This document shows, piece by piece, positions 23,068-36,450 of a stretch of 64,000 nucleotides of DNA. Made by a program: the position numbers and the translations under genes. Every line of letters starts with the position of its first letter. Position 1 is the stretch's first letter. Origin of the DNA: Prostheceraeus crozeri. Taxonomy: Eukaryota; Platyhelminthes; Polycladida; Euryleptidae. Where the stretch lies: NCBI GenBank assembly GCA_907163375.1, contig CAJQUW010008706.1:248001-312000 (forward strand), read 5' to 3'. Under the pieces are notes generated by a model. The model saw only the letters and a list, made by a program, of their open reading frames with translations, made no database searches and was not told the DNA's origin.

Positions 23068-24660
23068 TAATAATAATAATAATACTTTATTCGTCAGTTA
23101 CAAAGGGCGGTAATGACAGAGGCGGGGTGACAATATCATGAGTACATCGAAAATTTCACAAAACTGTTATTATACAAAGCAAGTCGCCTATTCAAAGGTC
23201 GTAAAATCCGTGAATGTCTCACACCACTTTGGTTTTTTCTCAATACAAAAAATTCCGATAAGGGATGATTTTCTTTCGCACATGAAATCTTTTTTATAAT
23301 CCTAATACAAGTCTTGTCAAGTCTGCTTTGCAGACTGGGAATGTCATTGACTTTTGCCCATCTTTGGGCAACACGATCTAGCTGAACAAGTTTTTTCAAG
23401 TTTGTCTTTGAAACATTACAAATGGCTGGCCAGCAAAAAGACATGTGACAATACACAAGAGACGTATAAGCCTGCCAAACAACACTGCCGCGGTTAGAAT
23501 TACATTTCAGGTGTTTTACTATTGACATTGCCCGACAGCACCTATTATACAGTTCGCTAAACTGTTTATCCCATTTCGCATCAAATGAAAAAAATACTCC
23601 CAATATTTTCAAATTTTCAACCTCTTCAATACATGCGTTATTGATATAAATAGGAGAGACAGTGGGATTACAGTTTGTTCGAGAAATAGTCATACACTTC
23701 GTTTTATCAACATTTACTACAAGCTTTCTATCAGACACCCACTTTGTGAAAACATCGACATCACTCTGAAAGCAATCAGAACACTTCAGCTCATTGAGAT
23801 AGATCAGAGTCATATCATCCGCATATGCAATGATTTTCGTTTCACGTAGTTGTGAAAGGTCATCTATCAAGGTAACAAAGAGCAGTGGTCCCAAGATTGA
23901 GCCTTGTGGGACACCACTGGTGACAGGCTTCCATGGAGTAACAACATTACTAGTGATGACACGTTGAAAACGATTAGCTAAAAAATCACGAATAACTTTA
24001 AGGACAAATGTATTACAACCAAAGTTATCACTGAGAACCTTCAAAAGAGTAGCATGGCTCACGGTGTCAAAGGCCTTACGAAAATCAACGGCAAGGACTC
24101 TAGCATAATGTGAAGAACTTTTTGAAATGTGTTGAAGAATTGACAGTCTGATGGCAATCACAGCATTCGTGCAACCACCATTGCAGGGATAAAACCGAAT
24201 TGTTGGAGATTAAGGCCATGGTTCATGGAAGGGAGGAGAATACGATCTCTTATGAGCCTTTCTAAGACTTTACTAAGGAACGGGAGGATAGAGATTGGGC
24301 GATAATCAGTTTTGCCTTTTGGATGAGGCAAAATGTTATCACACTTCCAGAAATCAGGAAATACACCAGACTGAAGACAGCGATTATAAATTATCGTAAG
24401 AGGAGCTGCCAATTCGTCAACAAAGGATCTAATGAAGTAGCCTGGAATACCGTCAGCACCAATCGAATTGGATTTACGTTGCCTTATCATAGACACTACT
24501 TCTTCCTCGGTGGTAGGTGTGAAATAAGGACAAATTCTATGATCGTCGTAAGATTCAGGTAGGTCGGGGGGAGTGAAAGTCGAAAAAAACTTATCATTCA
24601 GATCGTGAACTTGAGCACACCGATTTTGTACATCTGTCACAAATGATGCACCTTTTTCTC
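23068..24660 (-). mobile_element. 5'-truncated Jockey/CR1-group LINE (B)
   Basis: The 3' end at the left has AATAAAG followed by a (TATTAT)n tail (about 23068-23090). The copy includes most of the reverse transcriptase and ends near 24660 without an endonuclease domain. It lies about 120 bp from the minisatellite at 22688-22945. Confidence 0.75.
23136..24640 (-). pseudogene. LINE B reverse transcriptase, frameshifted
   Basis: Two overlapping minus frames meet at about 24158-24165, so one frameshift splits the reverse transcriptase. The upstream part has DYRPISILPFLSKVLERLI and QQFGFIP. The downstream part has AVDFRKAFDTVSH, GVPQGSILGPLLF and an intact catalytic YADD, then KILGVFFSFDAKW and a C-terminal arginine-rich segment. 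Family order is that of the Jockey/CR1 group. The product would bind and copy LINE RNA at a nicked target. Apart from the one shift it is well kept. Confidence 0.85.
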
Positions 24661-27232
24661 AGAAAGGTTGATACACTATCGTTCTTACATGTAATGCAAT
24701 GGTATGGGCAATTGCTGTATACTTTTGCTTCCTGCATTGTTCTGATCAAATAATAAGGGGAATTCTTATTTCTTGCTACTACATATTCACCTTCAATTTT
24801 TGTTATGTTTCTTCTTATCGAAGTTATGTCAGAAATGTTATGTCTTTGATGGAAGTGACCAATGCTACGATACTCAGCTTTGTCAATAAGACCACTTTCT
24901 TTAGCTTGATCGTGTCACAAATTACCTGACTGAGGTTAAAAGAGTAAAATCAACGAGAGACATAATCAAACAGAGTGAGCAATAGTCAGATAAACAGCAA
25001 AACTGGATTAAATGAATCATAAGATAATTACTAAGAAAACAGAAAAAATTCGCATATTAAATTGAATTCTTACAGAGTATTATGATTTCAACAATTTTTA
25101 TCTCAATTCTGTACAATAATTTATATTGCCCACAGAGTACATGTAATCATTTAATAATCTGGACAAGTTCACTAACTGAAAGGATCCATTTAGGTTTAAG
25201 ACTGTATGAAAAAAGCTGTAACTGAATTTATTAAGTCAACAAGCTCAAACATTCTGCCAAATGGAAACAGAACTTTTGCATGAGAACTTCAATTATAACT
25301 TCCCTGATAGCTAATCATCCAAATTTCCTTGTAATTAAGCTTCTTATCAGTAATTTTCCATTATTTTGATACTTTGTAAGTTTCATGCTACTTAAATGTC
25401 AATATCTCAAGTATCAAATCGCTAGTGTAAACACAAGAATAATTTACAAAACTTCACTTTCTAAAAATTGATCAAATAGGTTTTAGACATCTGCGTAAAA
25501 AGCTTAATTTTTTGATACAAAAATTTTTCATGCCGACATTTTTTGGAGTTGACAATCTACCTAATATAAACTTGCTGTACAACATGGTTTGTAATTGTTT
25601 ACTTTCTTCTGATGTACATCTCTAATCACATAAAATGGATCATGCTAACTTTATTTTGTTTCGAAACAAAATTCAAATGACAACACACTGTTGTGATGCA
25701 ATGATTGATATTTCCCTACTCTATAATCAATTAGTTAATGAAGCAGAAAATAGATGGATAATCAAGCAGCTATGACAAATATAAAATGACATTCGTGTCA
25801 ATTTGTTTCATAGGATTTCCTAATATTTCATTGTACGAGTGCAATACATTTCTTCGAAATTTTTCTTCAATTTTGCTGTTTTGTCGTCATTTCTATTCTA
25901 TAGAACGACTCGCAGCAATGCTTGTCCTCGAAAGGCATATAAAAGTATGGCAATGGGTATATAAATAGATCAACCTGAACCTGGGAAGCATAATGTTACG
26001 AATGATTTTCTGAACTAATCGGGTCGGGTCGGGTTGGATTTGGCTCGAATGGGGTAAAAGTTTGTCGATTTTGCTGCATTTTGTGTATATTCCTACATAA
26101 TAAAGGAGGCTATCAAATTATTTCCAACATAGCGATTGTTTTTCTTCATACAATTCATTCAACAGAAGTGTACGATCTCCACTCTTATTTTCACGATTTT
26201 GATTGTAAAAGCCATCAATAACTGGATTTATGAAATAAATGTTCAATACAAGCAATATGTGTTATATAGCTAGCCTTACAATTGTAAATGCACGTTGGAC
26301 GTGTGTCCAGTCTTGTCCATTCTTACCCCTCTTCCCTTCCTCCCCCCCCAAGTATGGATTGGGCAAAAGCAAACAACTTGGCTAAAACTCTAAACTTTGA
26401 TTTCTAAAAGTTGATGGCTGGAGAAAACATGCACACCAATTTCAAATTCTAATTCCCAATATTCAGCAATTCTTTAAAATTTCACTTAAATTTGTTTAGA
26501 ATCGCTTAAAATCTGGCACCTACATTGCTTAACTGATTATAGATGTGGCATGTACCTTTGAATACTAAAACTCTTGATGAGATGAATTCGGAAACTAAAT
26601 ACAATTCAAGCGCATGAAAATGAAATATGGATTAGTTTCTTTCAAATATTCCATTATTTCTGTGAAATTGTTCTACACAGAGAAGTAGAGTACCTTTCAA
26701 AAGGTTTAGTCAGTTTCCGGAGAAAAGGCGATATGAATTGTCGAAGTCAACTTATTCAACATCTATGCCATAAGCGATCATCATTTTACGCTTTAAAGAT
26801 CCAAATATCTAAACTGCTGAAGCAATATTAATCCTTGATAAGCTTCATTGGCAGTTTTCATACGAAATGTTTGGAAGATCAACAAAGTTCAGAACATTGA
26901 CATTTTCGAAAGTCAGTCTCATGATTTCTAGAGACAACTTTCAGAATAGTCTACAGTGAAAGTCAATGAGATTTAGGTCAAGTGGCTAATTAAAAAGTCT
27001 TTAAATATACTCTATGACATTAAAAACGATCCACTTGATATAGAAAATCTCAATGGAAGTGGACGACTTTTATTTCATACTGCACTGACCAGGATGTCTA
27101 TGCATCAAATTTGTCATGCTAATATAAAGCAGCTGTCCATTGTCGATATCTTTGGCATAGTTGATGCATTTCAAATTCGACCTTTTATCACTATCAAGCA
27201 ATTCTTTCTGACTAAATTTTGAAGCAAAAAAA
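24661..27232. other. non-coding, AT-rich
   Basis: Nothing recognised except GGGTCGGGTCGGGTTGG at about 26018-26035 and a C run at 26342-26349. Confidence 0.4.
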
Positions 27233-27667
27233 ATGTCGCAATCAGAGTTTATAAAAGGAATGGCTGTTGTAATGCTACGATGTCGAGAGAGTTGTAGGTT
27301 TGTTGGACGGAAGTTTGGTGTGTCACACTCCACTGTGAGCAGGTGGTGGAGTCGATGGAACAATGATGGAAATGTTAAAAGAAGGAAAGGATCAGGGAGA
27401 CCGAGATTGACAAACAATGCTACCGATAGGAAGTTGGTTATCTCAGCAAAGCGCAATCGCTTTAAGAGTGCTCCTCGACTGACCATCAGCTGGAAAGCTG
27501 CAGCAGGAATTGCATGCAGTATACGAACAGCATATCGCCGTCTAGCAGAAGCAGGCCTGAGGTCATACCGACTTGAGAAACCACATTGTTTGTTCGTTTT
27601 GAAACTGCAAATTATAATTAATATTCACTTCTTATTTGTTCTTCTGTCCTCTAGGTTGCAAATTTGA
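27233..27667 (+). CDS. Tc1-type transposase N-terminus, HTH only
   Basis: The 144-residue frame starts at an ATG and contains the bipartite DNA-binding region of a Tc1-like transposase: a first HTH with VGRKFGVSHSTVSRWWSRW, a GRPR hook (KGSGRPRLT), and a second HTH ending AYRRLAEAGLRSYR. After about residue 120 the sequence loses all resemblance and no DDE catalytic domain follows downstream. It is either a truncated transposon or, less likely, a retained DNA-binding fragment. No terminal repeats were found near it. Confidence 0.7.
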   Translation: MSQSEFIKGMAVVMLRCRESCRFVGRKFGVSHSTVSRWWSRWNNDGNVKRRKGSGRPRLTNNATDRKLVISAKRNRFKSAPRLTISWKAAAGIACSIRTAYRRLAEAGLRSYRLEKPHCLFVLKLQIIINIHFLFVLLSSRLQI

Positions 27668-28439
27668 GATTATGATTTCAAATTCCTTGTTGCATCAACC
27701 GAAGTAATAATCATCCTTGAACAAATTAGGATTGCATGTCTAATTTCGCAATATTAGCATTTCGATATCGAAAATGACCATGTTCTAACTGAAAGATGTT
27801 TGAGAGCAAATAAATGATGGTCGCTTTTGCTCTTGTTAATTAAATTCGATAAACAAACTGCAAAACGTGACATTTCATATTTGCTAAATCAAACTTCTCT
27901 CTTTCAACACGATGCAGAATGAAGAATCTTACACAACAAAGAGAGACTCATTGGAGTCTCATTGAAGTTCTCATTGGAGTATTTATGATGTTGAAGCATT
28001 ATACTCTTGAGTCATTCAAATGATTTTTGGGAAAATTACATTTCGAATCATTTCCCAATATTTTTAAAATCCATTTATTGAATTATCGAATTTATTGAAT
28101 ATCATGGAATCATATGATGCAATAAATCAAATTTTCAATAAATTGCCTGCCAAAAAGCTAAATTGAAAATAAAATGACACAGCTAAAACTTTTGATTTCA
28201 GTCTTGTAAAATTTGAAATTAGATTTTGCATGTAAAAAGTCATGCTTCTGCTAGCTTTGCTTGTAATCAACATGTCATTAAAGCCAAACACTTGATTCAA
28301 CAATGTACATTTAACTTCAACTATACTGTATACAGATTACTGAAATCAATGAGTGGATGCAGGTCGTTCAGTAGATATTTAGAGTTTGAAGGTATTACCT
28401 AAGTAAATAAAACGTAAATGAAAGCTGATTTACCAACAC
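27668..28439. other. non-coding
   Basis: AT-rich; nothing recognised. Confidence 0.4.
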
Positions 28440-29140
28440 GGAAGCCTGTTCTTCGGCGTCGGACTTCCATCAGTCAATAACGTAATAAACGATAAACTTA
28501 AGATTCTTGGGATTACGTTGAACTCAAGTTGGACCTGCAGTGACCATTTTGATAACGTTTTATCTGCATGTTCCCGCCGCTTATATGCCTTACAGGTGTT
28601 GAAACAATCGGGTTTCTCTACATCATCTTATTAAGACGTATGATTCTTTCATACGTTCATGTATTGAGTATTGTTCTCCGTTGTTTTTAACTTTCTTCAT
28701 GTGACTCCACCTGGCTTGATATGTTTCAGAAGCGTGCTCATCGTGTCATCTGTGGTGCTGACTGTCGGAAGGACTGCTTATGTCCCTTACCTCAAAGGCG
28801 ACAGATGCTGTCACTAAGGTTCTTGGAATAAGTAGCATCAGAAAGTCACATTCTTAATTATCTGTTACCTCCGATATCATCTTCTGGTAGATTCCTGTTA
28901 CCTTATCGTCGCACGAAACGACGTGGTGATTCGTTCTTTCTGACGACTTGCGAAATATACAATTACGAATGTCCAAAACCATAGCATTAATTCCGACTTG
29001 TAAATGTTCAAATTACTCTACAAGTACACTGTATGCAACCTTTCTTCACTTAACTTCTAGTTATTTGTAACCACTTCTTGATTTAATGTAATGCATCGAT
29101 TTTCATTTGACAAAATATACATTCATTATCATTATTATTT
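28440..29140 (+). pseudogene. LINE 3' fragment (C), reverse transcriptase C-terminus
   Basis: Reading across several frames the plus strand gives LKILGITLNSSWTCSDHF and a run of hydrophobic residues typical of the region after the catalytic box in CR1-group LINEs, then a basic C-terminal segment. Stops and shifts are frequent. The 3' end near 29120-29140 is ATTATTATT-rich, like a LINE tail. Only the last part of the element remains. Confidence 0.65.
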
Positions 29141-29680
29141 GCATATAAGCAGACCATCGAAATCTGGACAAAAGCGTCTCAATGTAGCTGCTTGACATCA
29201 GTATATTCTATCAGTACCTATATTATGTTTCCTAACAAATATGAAGGAATGGTGAAGATGAGTGACAGTTGTGCGCAAAATCTTTTTCTAAACCATAGTC
29301 TTACCAATTGAAGAAATTCATGATCACTCATGCATGTAAATGTCAGACATACAAGCCTTTTTTGAAAGAAATTCCATTGTGATTATCTTTGCCAATTTCA
29401 TATTATCTCATGCGCCCCTTCGCGACCTCTCACAGCGTATTCCTTTTCGTCCTCCGAAGAACACTCATTTACACATGTTTCAAGGAAATTCAATACAGCG
29501 CACGCAGTTCCATATGACACAAAAAAAGGTGATTCAGAAATTCGTAATCTTTTTCCAAATTACTAGGAAGTAGGTCGAAGTCACCCCTTTCTTCTGTCGC
29601 TCTGACCACTCCCAGAAACACACGTATCAAGGCGCGCGTAAAGTGTCATTGTTCTATATACTTTTCCACTGATAGTTCGG
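29141..29680. other. non-coding
   Basis: Nothing recognised; the open frame 29340-29573 has no family resemblance. Confidence 0.4.
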
Positions 29681-31129
29681 CAGCCAGAGCGAATTTCTGC
29701 AGGAAACGACGCCAAAAATGAGACTTTCACAGAACGTACACACGCTATGCCTACTACTAATTTTCACTTTTGCAGAGTTCTTTCTGGTTCCTCTTCTTGT
29801 CAGACACGATCACAGAAAACCACATGCTAGTCCAATGAGTGCAGAATTAACGTCGTTTTCTCTGATTAAGTGAAAAATACTGAACACAGAATAATAATTT
29901 TTGACATGGATTGTTCATGTAGATAACTTTCTGACTTGTGTATAAATCAATTGTGTTGTCTTTGCAATTGTATGCAGAACCCCTTCTTGCATGGCTGCCT
30001 CTAGGAATTGAGAACAAGATAGCATTTTAGATAGAACAAGATAGACAAATTTCAGAGACGCGCACATTGTGACTGTGCCGATTTTCCGACAGTTCCTAGT
30101 TTGAGGACAGCTACAGCCTGTTCTTTTGTGTTAAATGAGAGTCTGTTGATGTACACTCCTTCACGACTTTGTACCTCCACGTTTATAGAGATCTGGACTT
30201 TTTCAACAGCCAGGCGCACACATTTCTCGTTGCTTCCATTTACTTTTCCTCTAAACTTGTAACTTAATGAACAGGTAACGTTCATGTGCTCTTCTATGCA
30301 CTTCCAAGAGATTATTTCAAAATTTTGCATTCAATGCATTCTGAGGATGTTGCTTACTCCACCTGCGATAGCATTATTTTCTTACGCTACGCACCTGCTG
30401 CCAAAATTATGTATATGGTCTATAGTATTGATATCCTATATTGTGATTTTTGCAATTGTACTCGTAAAGAACGATTTTCATTTATTCAGAATATACGCTT
30501 CCTTTCCTTCTTCTTTTCTATCAATGAAGCTAAATTTTTGTGTTTTGGCCATCGGTCGGCAGAAGAGATTTAATATAAGCTGGAAGACTAACTTTTCTCG
30601 ACCGAAAATGCATTAAAAATAAGATTTCAATATCCTGCGCTATATATTGCTATCCTATTTTTAATACATTGTCGGTCGACAAAAGTTAATCTTCTAACTT
30701 ATATGTAATATGAAGCTAAACACATTCAGATTTGGCAAGCCTCCCAATGTCGGCATACAATCATTTTGAGCAACTTAATCAACAATTTAACCACATTCTC
30801 GCATACATTGACGAACAGAAACATAACAGAAACAGAAAAAAAGATGCATGCACATAATAGAAGATGACCTGAAAGCATTTCATGTCAAAAATCATGCCTC
30901 TAGATTTAGTATTTTTACCATTATAAGCGAAAATATGAAACATTTCAATTTTGTCAAAAAGTGCAATTGGATTAACTTGTGATTATCTATAATCGTGTCT
31001 GACAAGAAGGGGAACCAGATAGAACTCGGCAGACGTGCAGATTCGTAGTAGGCATAGGGTGTACGCAGTGCAACATTCTGCGAAAGTCTCACTTTCGACC
31101 TCCCTCCCTGCAGAAACTCGCTGTGGCTG
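29681..31129. mobile_element. long-TIR MITE family M1, longest copy
   Basis: Inverted arms of about 200-250 bp lie at 29681-29880 and 30890-31129. From outside in they share CAGCCAGAGCGA, TTTCTGCAGG, GAGACTTTC, a GAACC...TCTTCTTGTCAGACA block and CTCTGATTA. The 1-kb interior has no transposase frame; the open frames at 30284-30616 look like chance. It is the longest copy here and may be closest to the parent. Confidence 0.65.
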
Positions 31130-33925
31130 CAGGACGATAATGTATTTGCATTTTATATTTTGTGTCATGCCAATGTTCTTCATGCTTTGATGTTCTTTCA
31201 TTCCAACCTCTGCCTTCAAAACATTTCAAAATTAGAAATGTCTCTTTTCTTATTTGCAATACATCATGCAACACCCCCTCTCATTGTGATGAAAAGGCTT
31301 GAAATGCATTGTACATCTTGCACAGTGTCAATGTTTCATCGATTAATCATCTCTTTTCAGTTCATCTGACCTTTGTTTGTGAAGTTTGTCGCTCTTTTAT
31401 CAAGTATTCAGCTCATTTAATGCTCTATCGCCAATCCTACCAGATAACTTGTAGCTATCAGCTATGTCCTTTGTCTTGTCGGCTTAATGGGGCAGGACCG
31501 AGAGAGTTTAGTGTGCTCACTTGGGCTAGAATTTAGCTGCTCTGAATTCCGTCTTGTATAACCTTCGAATGTTTCTATCTATGTGTCCGTAAATTATTGT
31601 CGATGGCGTGTGACAAAGATTTGAAAATGTGGTCCTAAACGCTTTAAAACAAAATATTTTATCAGCATTTTGTTGTTTCTTTAATTCCAGTATTTCTTAT
31701 CGCTTCATTAAAATTGAACAGCCTATTCAATGTGCCAGTAAACCTCAAAAGCAGTCCCCAGGTAAAATAGGGATAAAGACAATATTTATTAGCTTGCATA
31801 AGTAAATCTTATCACGAATGTCATTATTTGGAAATTTCTAAAAAATACAAAGAGGCATGTTCTTGCGATCTACATAGTCCTACAACTACAATAGGAACAG
31901 AATCTGCATGTCTATATGTTTAAGTCGAAGCAGTGATGGCCTGGCCCATGTCATGAGAACCGGAAAAGCGTAAAGACAAAAAAGCACAGTTATTCTTTAT
32001 AGTCTACTAAAATAAAAATAATGATTTTATCGCTTCAATTGACTTAGATAGAAAGTAATTCTCTTACCCTTGCATTTCTGCAACGGTAATGAACAACCAT
32101 GAACAACAATGAATATGCAATAATACAAAGAAATTTATTAAGGAATAAGATATTATTTCACATCTATAAAGTCATATAATACATTAGATAAGAGGCAGTC
32201 TAGCCTTTCTCGTGAGCTCTATACATGGGAAAGACATTGGAAGGAAGCTACATTGTCAAAGACAATTACTGCGGCGTCATAGCTACAATGTCCTTGTATC
32301 ATGTCATCCATGATTAAAACAATAATTTGTTGAGAAAACTCAAAGGAGCATACATAATCAATGGAAAATCATGAGCATGTTTCTACTTCACGTGAATCTG
32401 ACAAATGATTCATTGTCTTGTTGTCTATAAATGGAAACAACAGCTGGATACTACTCAAGCGATACTCAAGGAAAGATATCTATTGTTTTAATAAGATGAA
32501 ATTTGCTACAATTGTAACAAAACGACTTACAATGCGGATTAACCCGGACACTTCTAGAGTAGCAGAATCCGAAATCTACAAATACAATAAACAGATAAAT
32601 AAATTAAGAAACAAGAAAAGTAAGAAATTTCTGATTTACCAATGAGATGATGCGATGAAGCTGGAAATATATCTCAACTGGAATTTTCCCATTTTCTGTA
32701 AACGGAGGAACCATTGGGCTGACATTTTTGGCAAGCATTTCTTCAAAACGCGTGTTGTAGAGGCTTACTACAAGGCAGGAAGGAAATCATAATTTTACTG
32801 AGTTTAACCCCGTGTTCATTTGTATTTTGCCTTCAGTTTGCATTTGAAAGACGAGCATGATGAAATCAGTCATCACTTGCTTCCTATCATGCTTCCAGTT
32901 TAGTTTAACTCCTGGAATAGCAGAACTAAAAAGTTTTAGACACTTTATGTGTTGTTATCGCTTTCTTAGAAATAATATAAAGTTTCGGTAATCTATCTTT
33001 CGCACAAAACAATTTTCTGAATTTCTCTGTTTTGCTCTGTGTTCTATGCATAAAATGGCACTATGTCTTCCAATAATTTTTAGAAATAAACAACTTTTGA
33101 CTTGTTAAACATTGGTATTGTGCAATGTGTTTCATAAAAATCATTAGACATCATTAGATTGATTGGCAACATTTAGTAGACACCATGCAGATTTGGTAGC
33201 TGTTATATACTATCTACATGAATTTGGTGGCTTTATTATAGGCATCCAGGATCAGCTAGCTCTCTGCTCTTGTTTAGCTGGCTTCAAATTGCACACTGAT
33301 TACATATAACTTTCAATTAATGAAGACAATCAATAAATGGAAATATATATTCGCAACTTTGGGTCAGTTTCCGAAATTTGAGATAATTTAACGCTTGTAC
33401 TACGGATAGTAATTGTGACTGTGGTTGGACCATAAGCCAATTTAATCTTGAAATCATCTCATTTTGCATCTGTAATAGATTACAAATGCAACTTCTATGA
33501 GCCTCAGTTTTGTTATCTCAAACTGATCTGCTCTAATTTGTTGTGTTTATTGCGCTTGGTTAATAAGTTTTAAACATCTGGTTACGCAATATGTACTTGA
33601 TAGATTTTAGTATTGATATTGACATACTTTAATCAATTGCCCTCTCAGATATTGATCTGAAGTTCTAGAGCGTCATGATATCGATGAATGGTTAATTGAA
33701 TCAATAAATAGTTTATCGCAAGAAAAAGTATACCGATCACTTCATGCTAGCAATTCAGAAATAACAAACGGCATGGCAATATAAAAATACAAGCGTCACG
33801 TAAATTGTTGATTAAGATATTGCTAGATCATTCAATTAATTTGATAGCAAATTGAAGAATTAATTTCGTTTTTTAATTTTGTTTAATTAATTAATTAATT
33901 ATAATTAATTAACAATATATATATC

Positions 33926-33929
<4 letters not shown>
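31130..33929. other. non-coding
   Basis: No gene or bounded repeat recognised in 2.8 kb of AT-rich sequence. Confidence 0.4.

Positions 33930-33987
<58 letters not shown>
33930..33987. repeat. (TA)n microsatellite
   Basis: An almost pure TA run of about 58 bp, preceded by TTAATTAATTAATT blocks at 33882-33912. Confidence 0.95.
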
Positions 33988-33993
<6 letters not shown>

Positions 33994-34359
33994 GATATAC
34001 AATTGAAATGCCCTGAGCAACTTAATGATTATGCACTAGCTATAGAATTTAGAAAACATACATGCATATAGAATCTAAAATACTCAAAGTTCATAGCAAT
34101 AAAAGTAGGTCGCCTCAGAAAAATCATTCAATGTCCTTATGTTGTGCAGAATCTTTCTGACTGTTTAGGAATGGCCTTTGCATTTGAATATGAAGCATAT
34201 CACAGATCTAGAGATCACATAAAGACTGGAACATCTATGATTAATATCAAATATATAAGCAGACAGAGAATAGAAAAGATAAAGTAACTTGATGCAAGTT
34301 GATTATTAGAACAAAAACATGCATTAACACATACTCTTCGTTTTAAAGGCAATAAGTCA
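33988..34359. other. non-coding
   Basis: Nothing recognised. Confidence 0.4.
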
Positions 34360-34845
34360 TCATTGTAAAATGTCATCTTTAGCAATGCAACGCAGTAAAT
34401 AGGATTGGGAATGGTGAAACCAAGCAGAACATTTCGCCTGAGTTATGGTCTCAAGACCTTGTTCAACCAATTGAGCAAGAATTGACGTTCTGTGCTGCCT
34501 CCTGTTGATATTTGAGGGTATTGGACCATTTAATTGATCCCTGACTTCTACCAGTGATCGCTTTACGTTGGCTTTCCATGCACTGATTGTCATTTCGGTG
34601 ATATTAAGAAATGGTGAATATGAAGGAAGCCGTTCGATGTTGTGCAAAGAAGACTCAACGCTAGCCCTACAATGAGCCGGAGCCATGGCCGGAGCGTTAT
34701 CAAAAATAATATGAGCTTCAATGCCGGTGAGGAGGGTGGACACTTCTTTCAGAAATTCATTGAATCTTTCATTTGCCATTCCACCCTCATAAAACTGGTG
34801 GTACACTAACCCGGTTTGTGGCGAAACTGCACAGCACACGGTGAG
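34360..34845 (-). pseudogene. IS630/mariner-type DDE transposase fragment
   Basis: The minus frame gives the C-terminal half of a DDE-type transposase: FDNAPAMAP carries the second catalytic Asp, and LPSYSPFLNITEMTISAWK matches the usual LPPYSPFLNPIE block with the third acidic residue at the Glu of ITE. The N-terminal DNA-binding part and first catalytic Asp are missing because the match stops near 34845, and the apparent first codon is GTG. About 160 residues of open frame remain. It is a truncated relic. Confidence 0.7.
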
Positions 34846-35374
34846 TGTGCTATCGTGTGAGTCTGATATCGTTGTGTGCGCATATGAGTCTGATATCGTC
34901 TGATTATTGCATATGTAGTCTTATGCTTTTTTATGTCCAAAAGTCTCGCCAACTCTACGTAATCATCTCCATTACGGTGGCACTCAATAATTCTTTTCTT
35001 ATCAGATTCAGTGATTTTCTAGTACATTGTTGTCTGTCTCCGTTCTGATTTTAAAATGATTTGAAATTTAATTTTCTTTGTAGATAAATATTGAAAGTTA
35101 AAAGATGTCATATCTCTTCGACATTTGAATTGCATATTTCTACATTCGATCACGATCATTTCTATGCAAAAAAAATCTCATTTTATTGTAATATTTAGCC
35201 AAATTGTTCAGTTTTATAATTGATTCAACAGTCATTCCGTCTAATTTCGACTGCGGCATCATGTATATATCACCAAAAAGTGTCAAAGATCCAAGCATAT
35301 CCGCTAATACAAGAGGTATAACTGTCAGCACAACACTTACCAAAAATCTTTAAATTATAATTTTGAATGAATTA
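34846..35374. other. non-coding
   Basis: Nothing recognised between the transposase relic and the LINE scrap. Confidence 0.4.
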
Positions 35375-35604
35375 CGGAGAGAAATACCGATAAGTTCTTC
35401 TCAATATGGATTTCGGAAAAATGCTAGGACGGATATGGTTTCTGTTGCAATAAATGAATGTATCAAGCACCACGTCTTAACCAAATCACCATTATGAATA
35501 GCATCCCCAGATGCTGAGAAGTGCTTTGAGACAATATGGCAAGATGGTTTGTTTAATAGACTCTTAATAATCCTTCTGTAAATAAAATATTCAATCTATT
35601 ACCC
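35375..35604 (+). pseudogene. LINE reverse transcriptase scrap (D)
   Basis: The plus strand reads SSQYGFRKNARTDMVSVAI and then, after a stop and a shift, DAEKCFETIWQDGLFNRLL, the fingers-to-palm segment of a LINE reverse transcriptase. It breaks off at about 35604, where the Penelope-like sequence starts on the opposite strand, so the Penelope-like element probably inserted here. Confidence 0.6.
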
Positions 35605-36450
35605 TCACATACAATGAGGGTTACATATAATGAACGTGTAACCGACATATCGGTTGTAGAACGCACAGTTGTCGACAATAAATTGAGAGAGATCAGATTT
35701 CATGTAATCCATGAATATATTGCTCATCTTGCAACTCAGTGGACTTCCCATGCAGAGACCATCAATCTGCCGAAGCATTTTACCATTGAATATAAAAGGG
35801 ACATTTTCTGTGCAAACACTCAACAGTCTTGCGAAATCATCAGTTGATACTGGTAGTCGCATGCCTTTTTCTTTGAGTGTCGTTATTATTACTTCAATGT
35901 TGTACGTCAGAGGAATATTCGTAAATAGACCAATAACATCAAGAGAAACCATCTTATGATGTGAAATATTCCGATCCTGCATTTCTTTCACGGAGCCAAA
36001 AGAATCTTTGGTATCAAATTTACACAAAATGTCCTCAGTGGCCTTCAGTAAATCTGCCAACCACTTTGAAATGCTGTATATCGGAGAGCCAGTCATAGAA
36101 AGAACTGGTCTAAATGGTAGACCTACCTTGTGGATCTCAGGTGATCCATAGGGTCTTGGCATCATTGAACCTACTGATTTAAACTCCTTTGCCTGCTCCA
36201 TAGAAATTCTATTTCTCTTTAATAAGTTCGATACAAGGTTGTTCGCATCAGCTTCCCATTTCTGTAGAACATCAGCTTTCGCATTAATTTCCATGAATTT
36301 CTTGCCATCGCCAATTATCCATCTTATCTAATATTCCATTTTATCCACAATCACTACACCAATTACCTTTGTCTGGTCTTATAACCACGATAGAATCATC
36401 TTTCTTGATGCCTTTCAAAGCATCCAGATGCTGAGAGCAATGCAATCCGT
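35605..36450 (-). pseudogene. Penelope-like reverse transcriptase half
   Basis: From its N-terminal side at about 36450 the minus strand gives DDSIVVIRPDKG (the usual start of PLE reverse transcriptases), then MPRPYGSPEIHKVGLPFRP, SLDVIGLFTNIPL, QIDGLCMGSPLS and NRYVGYTFIIC. The last motif is the catalytic box, YVDD in active relatives and here YVGY, so both catalytic Asp are lost. The part nearest 36300-36340 contains stops. The reverse transcriptase would be telomerase-related in fold. Confidence 0.8.

Noticed and set aside
30284-30616. Overlapping hydrophobic frames of 95-110 residues
   Set aside because: They lie inside the MITE interior, lack a family and overlap each other in two frames.
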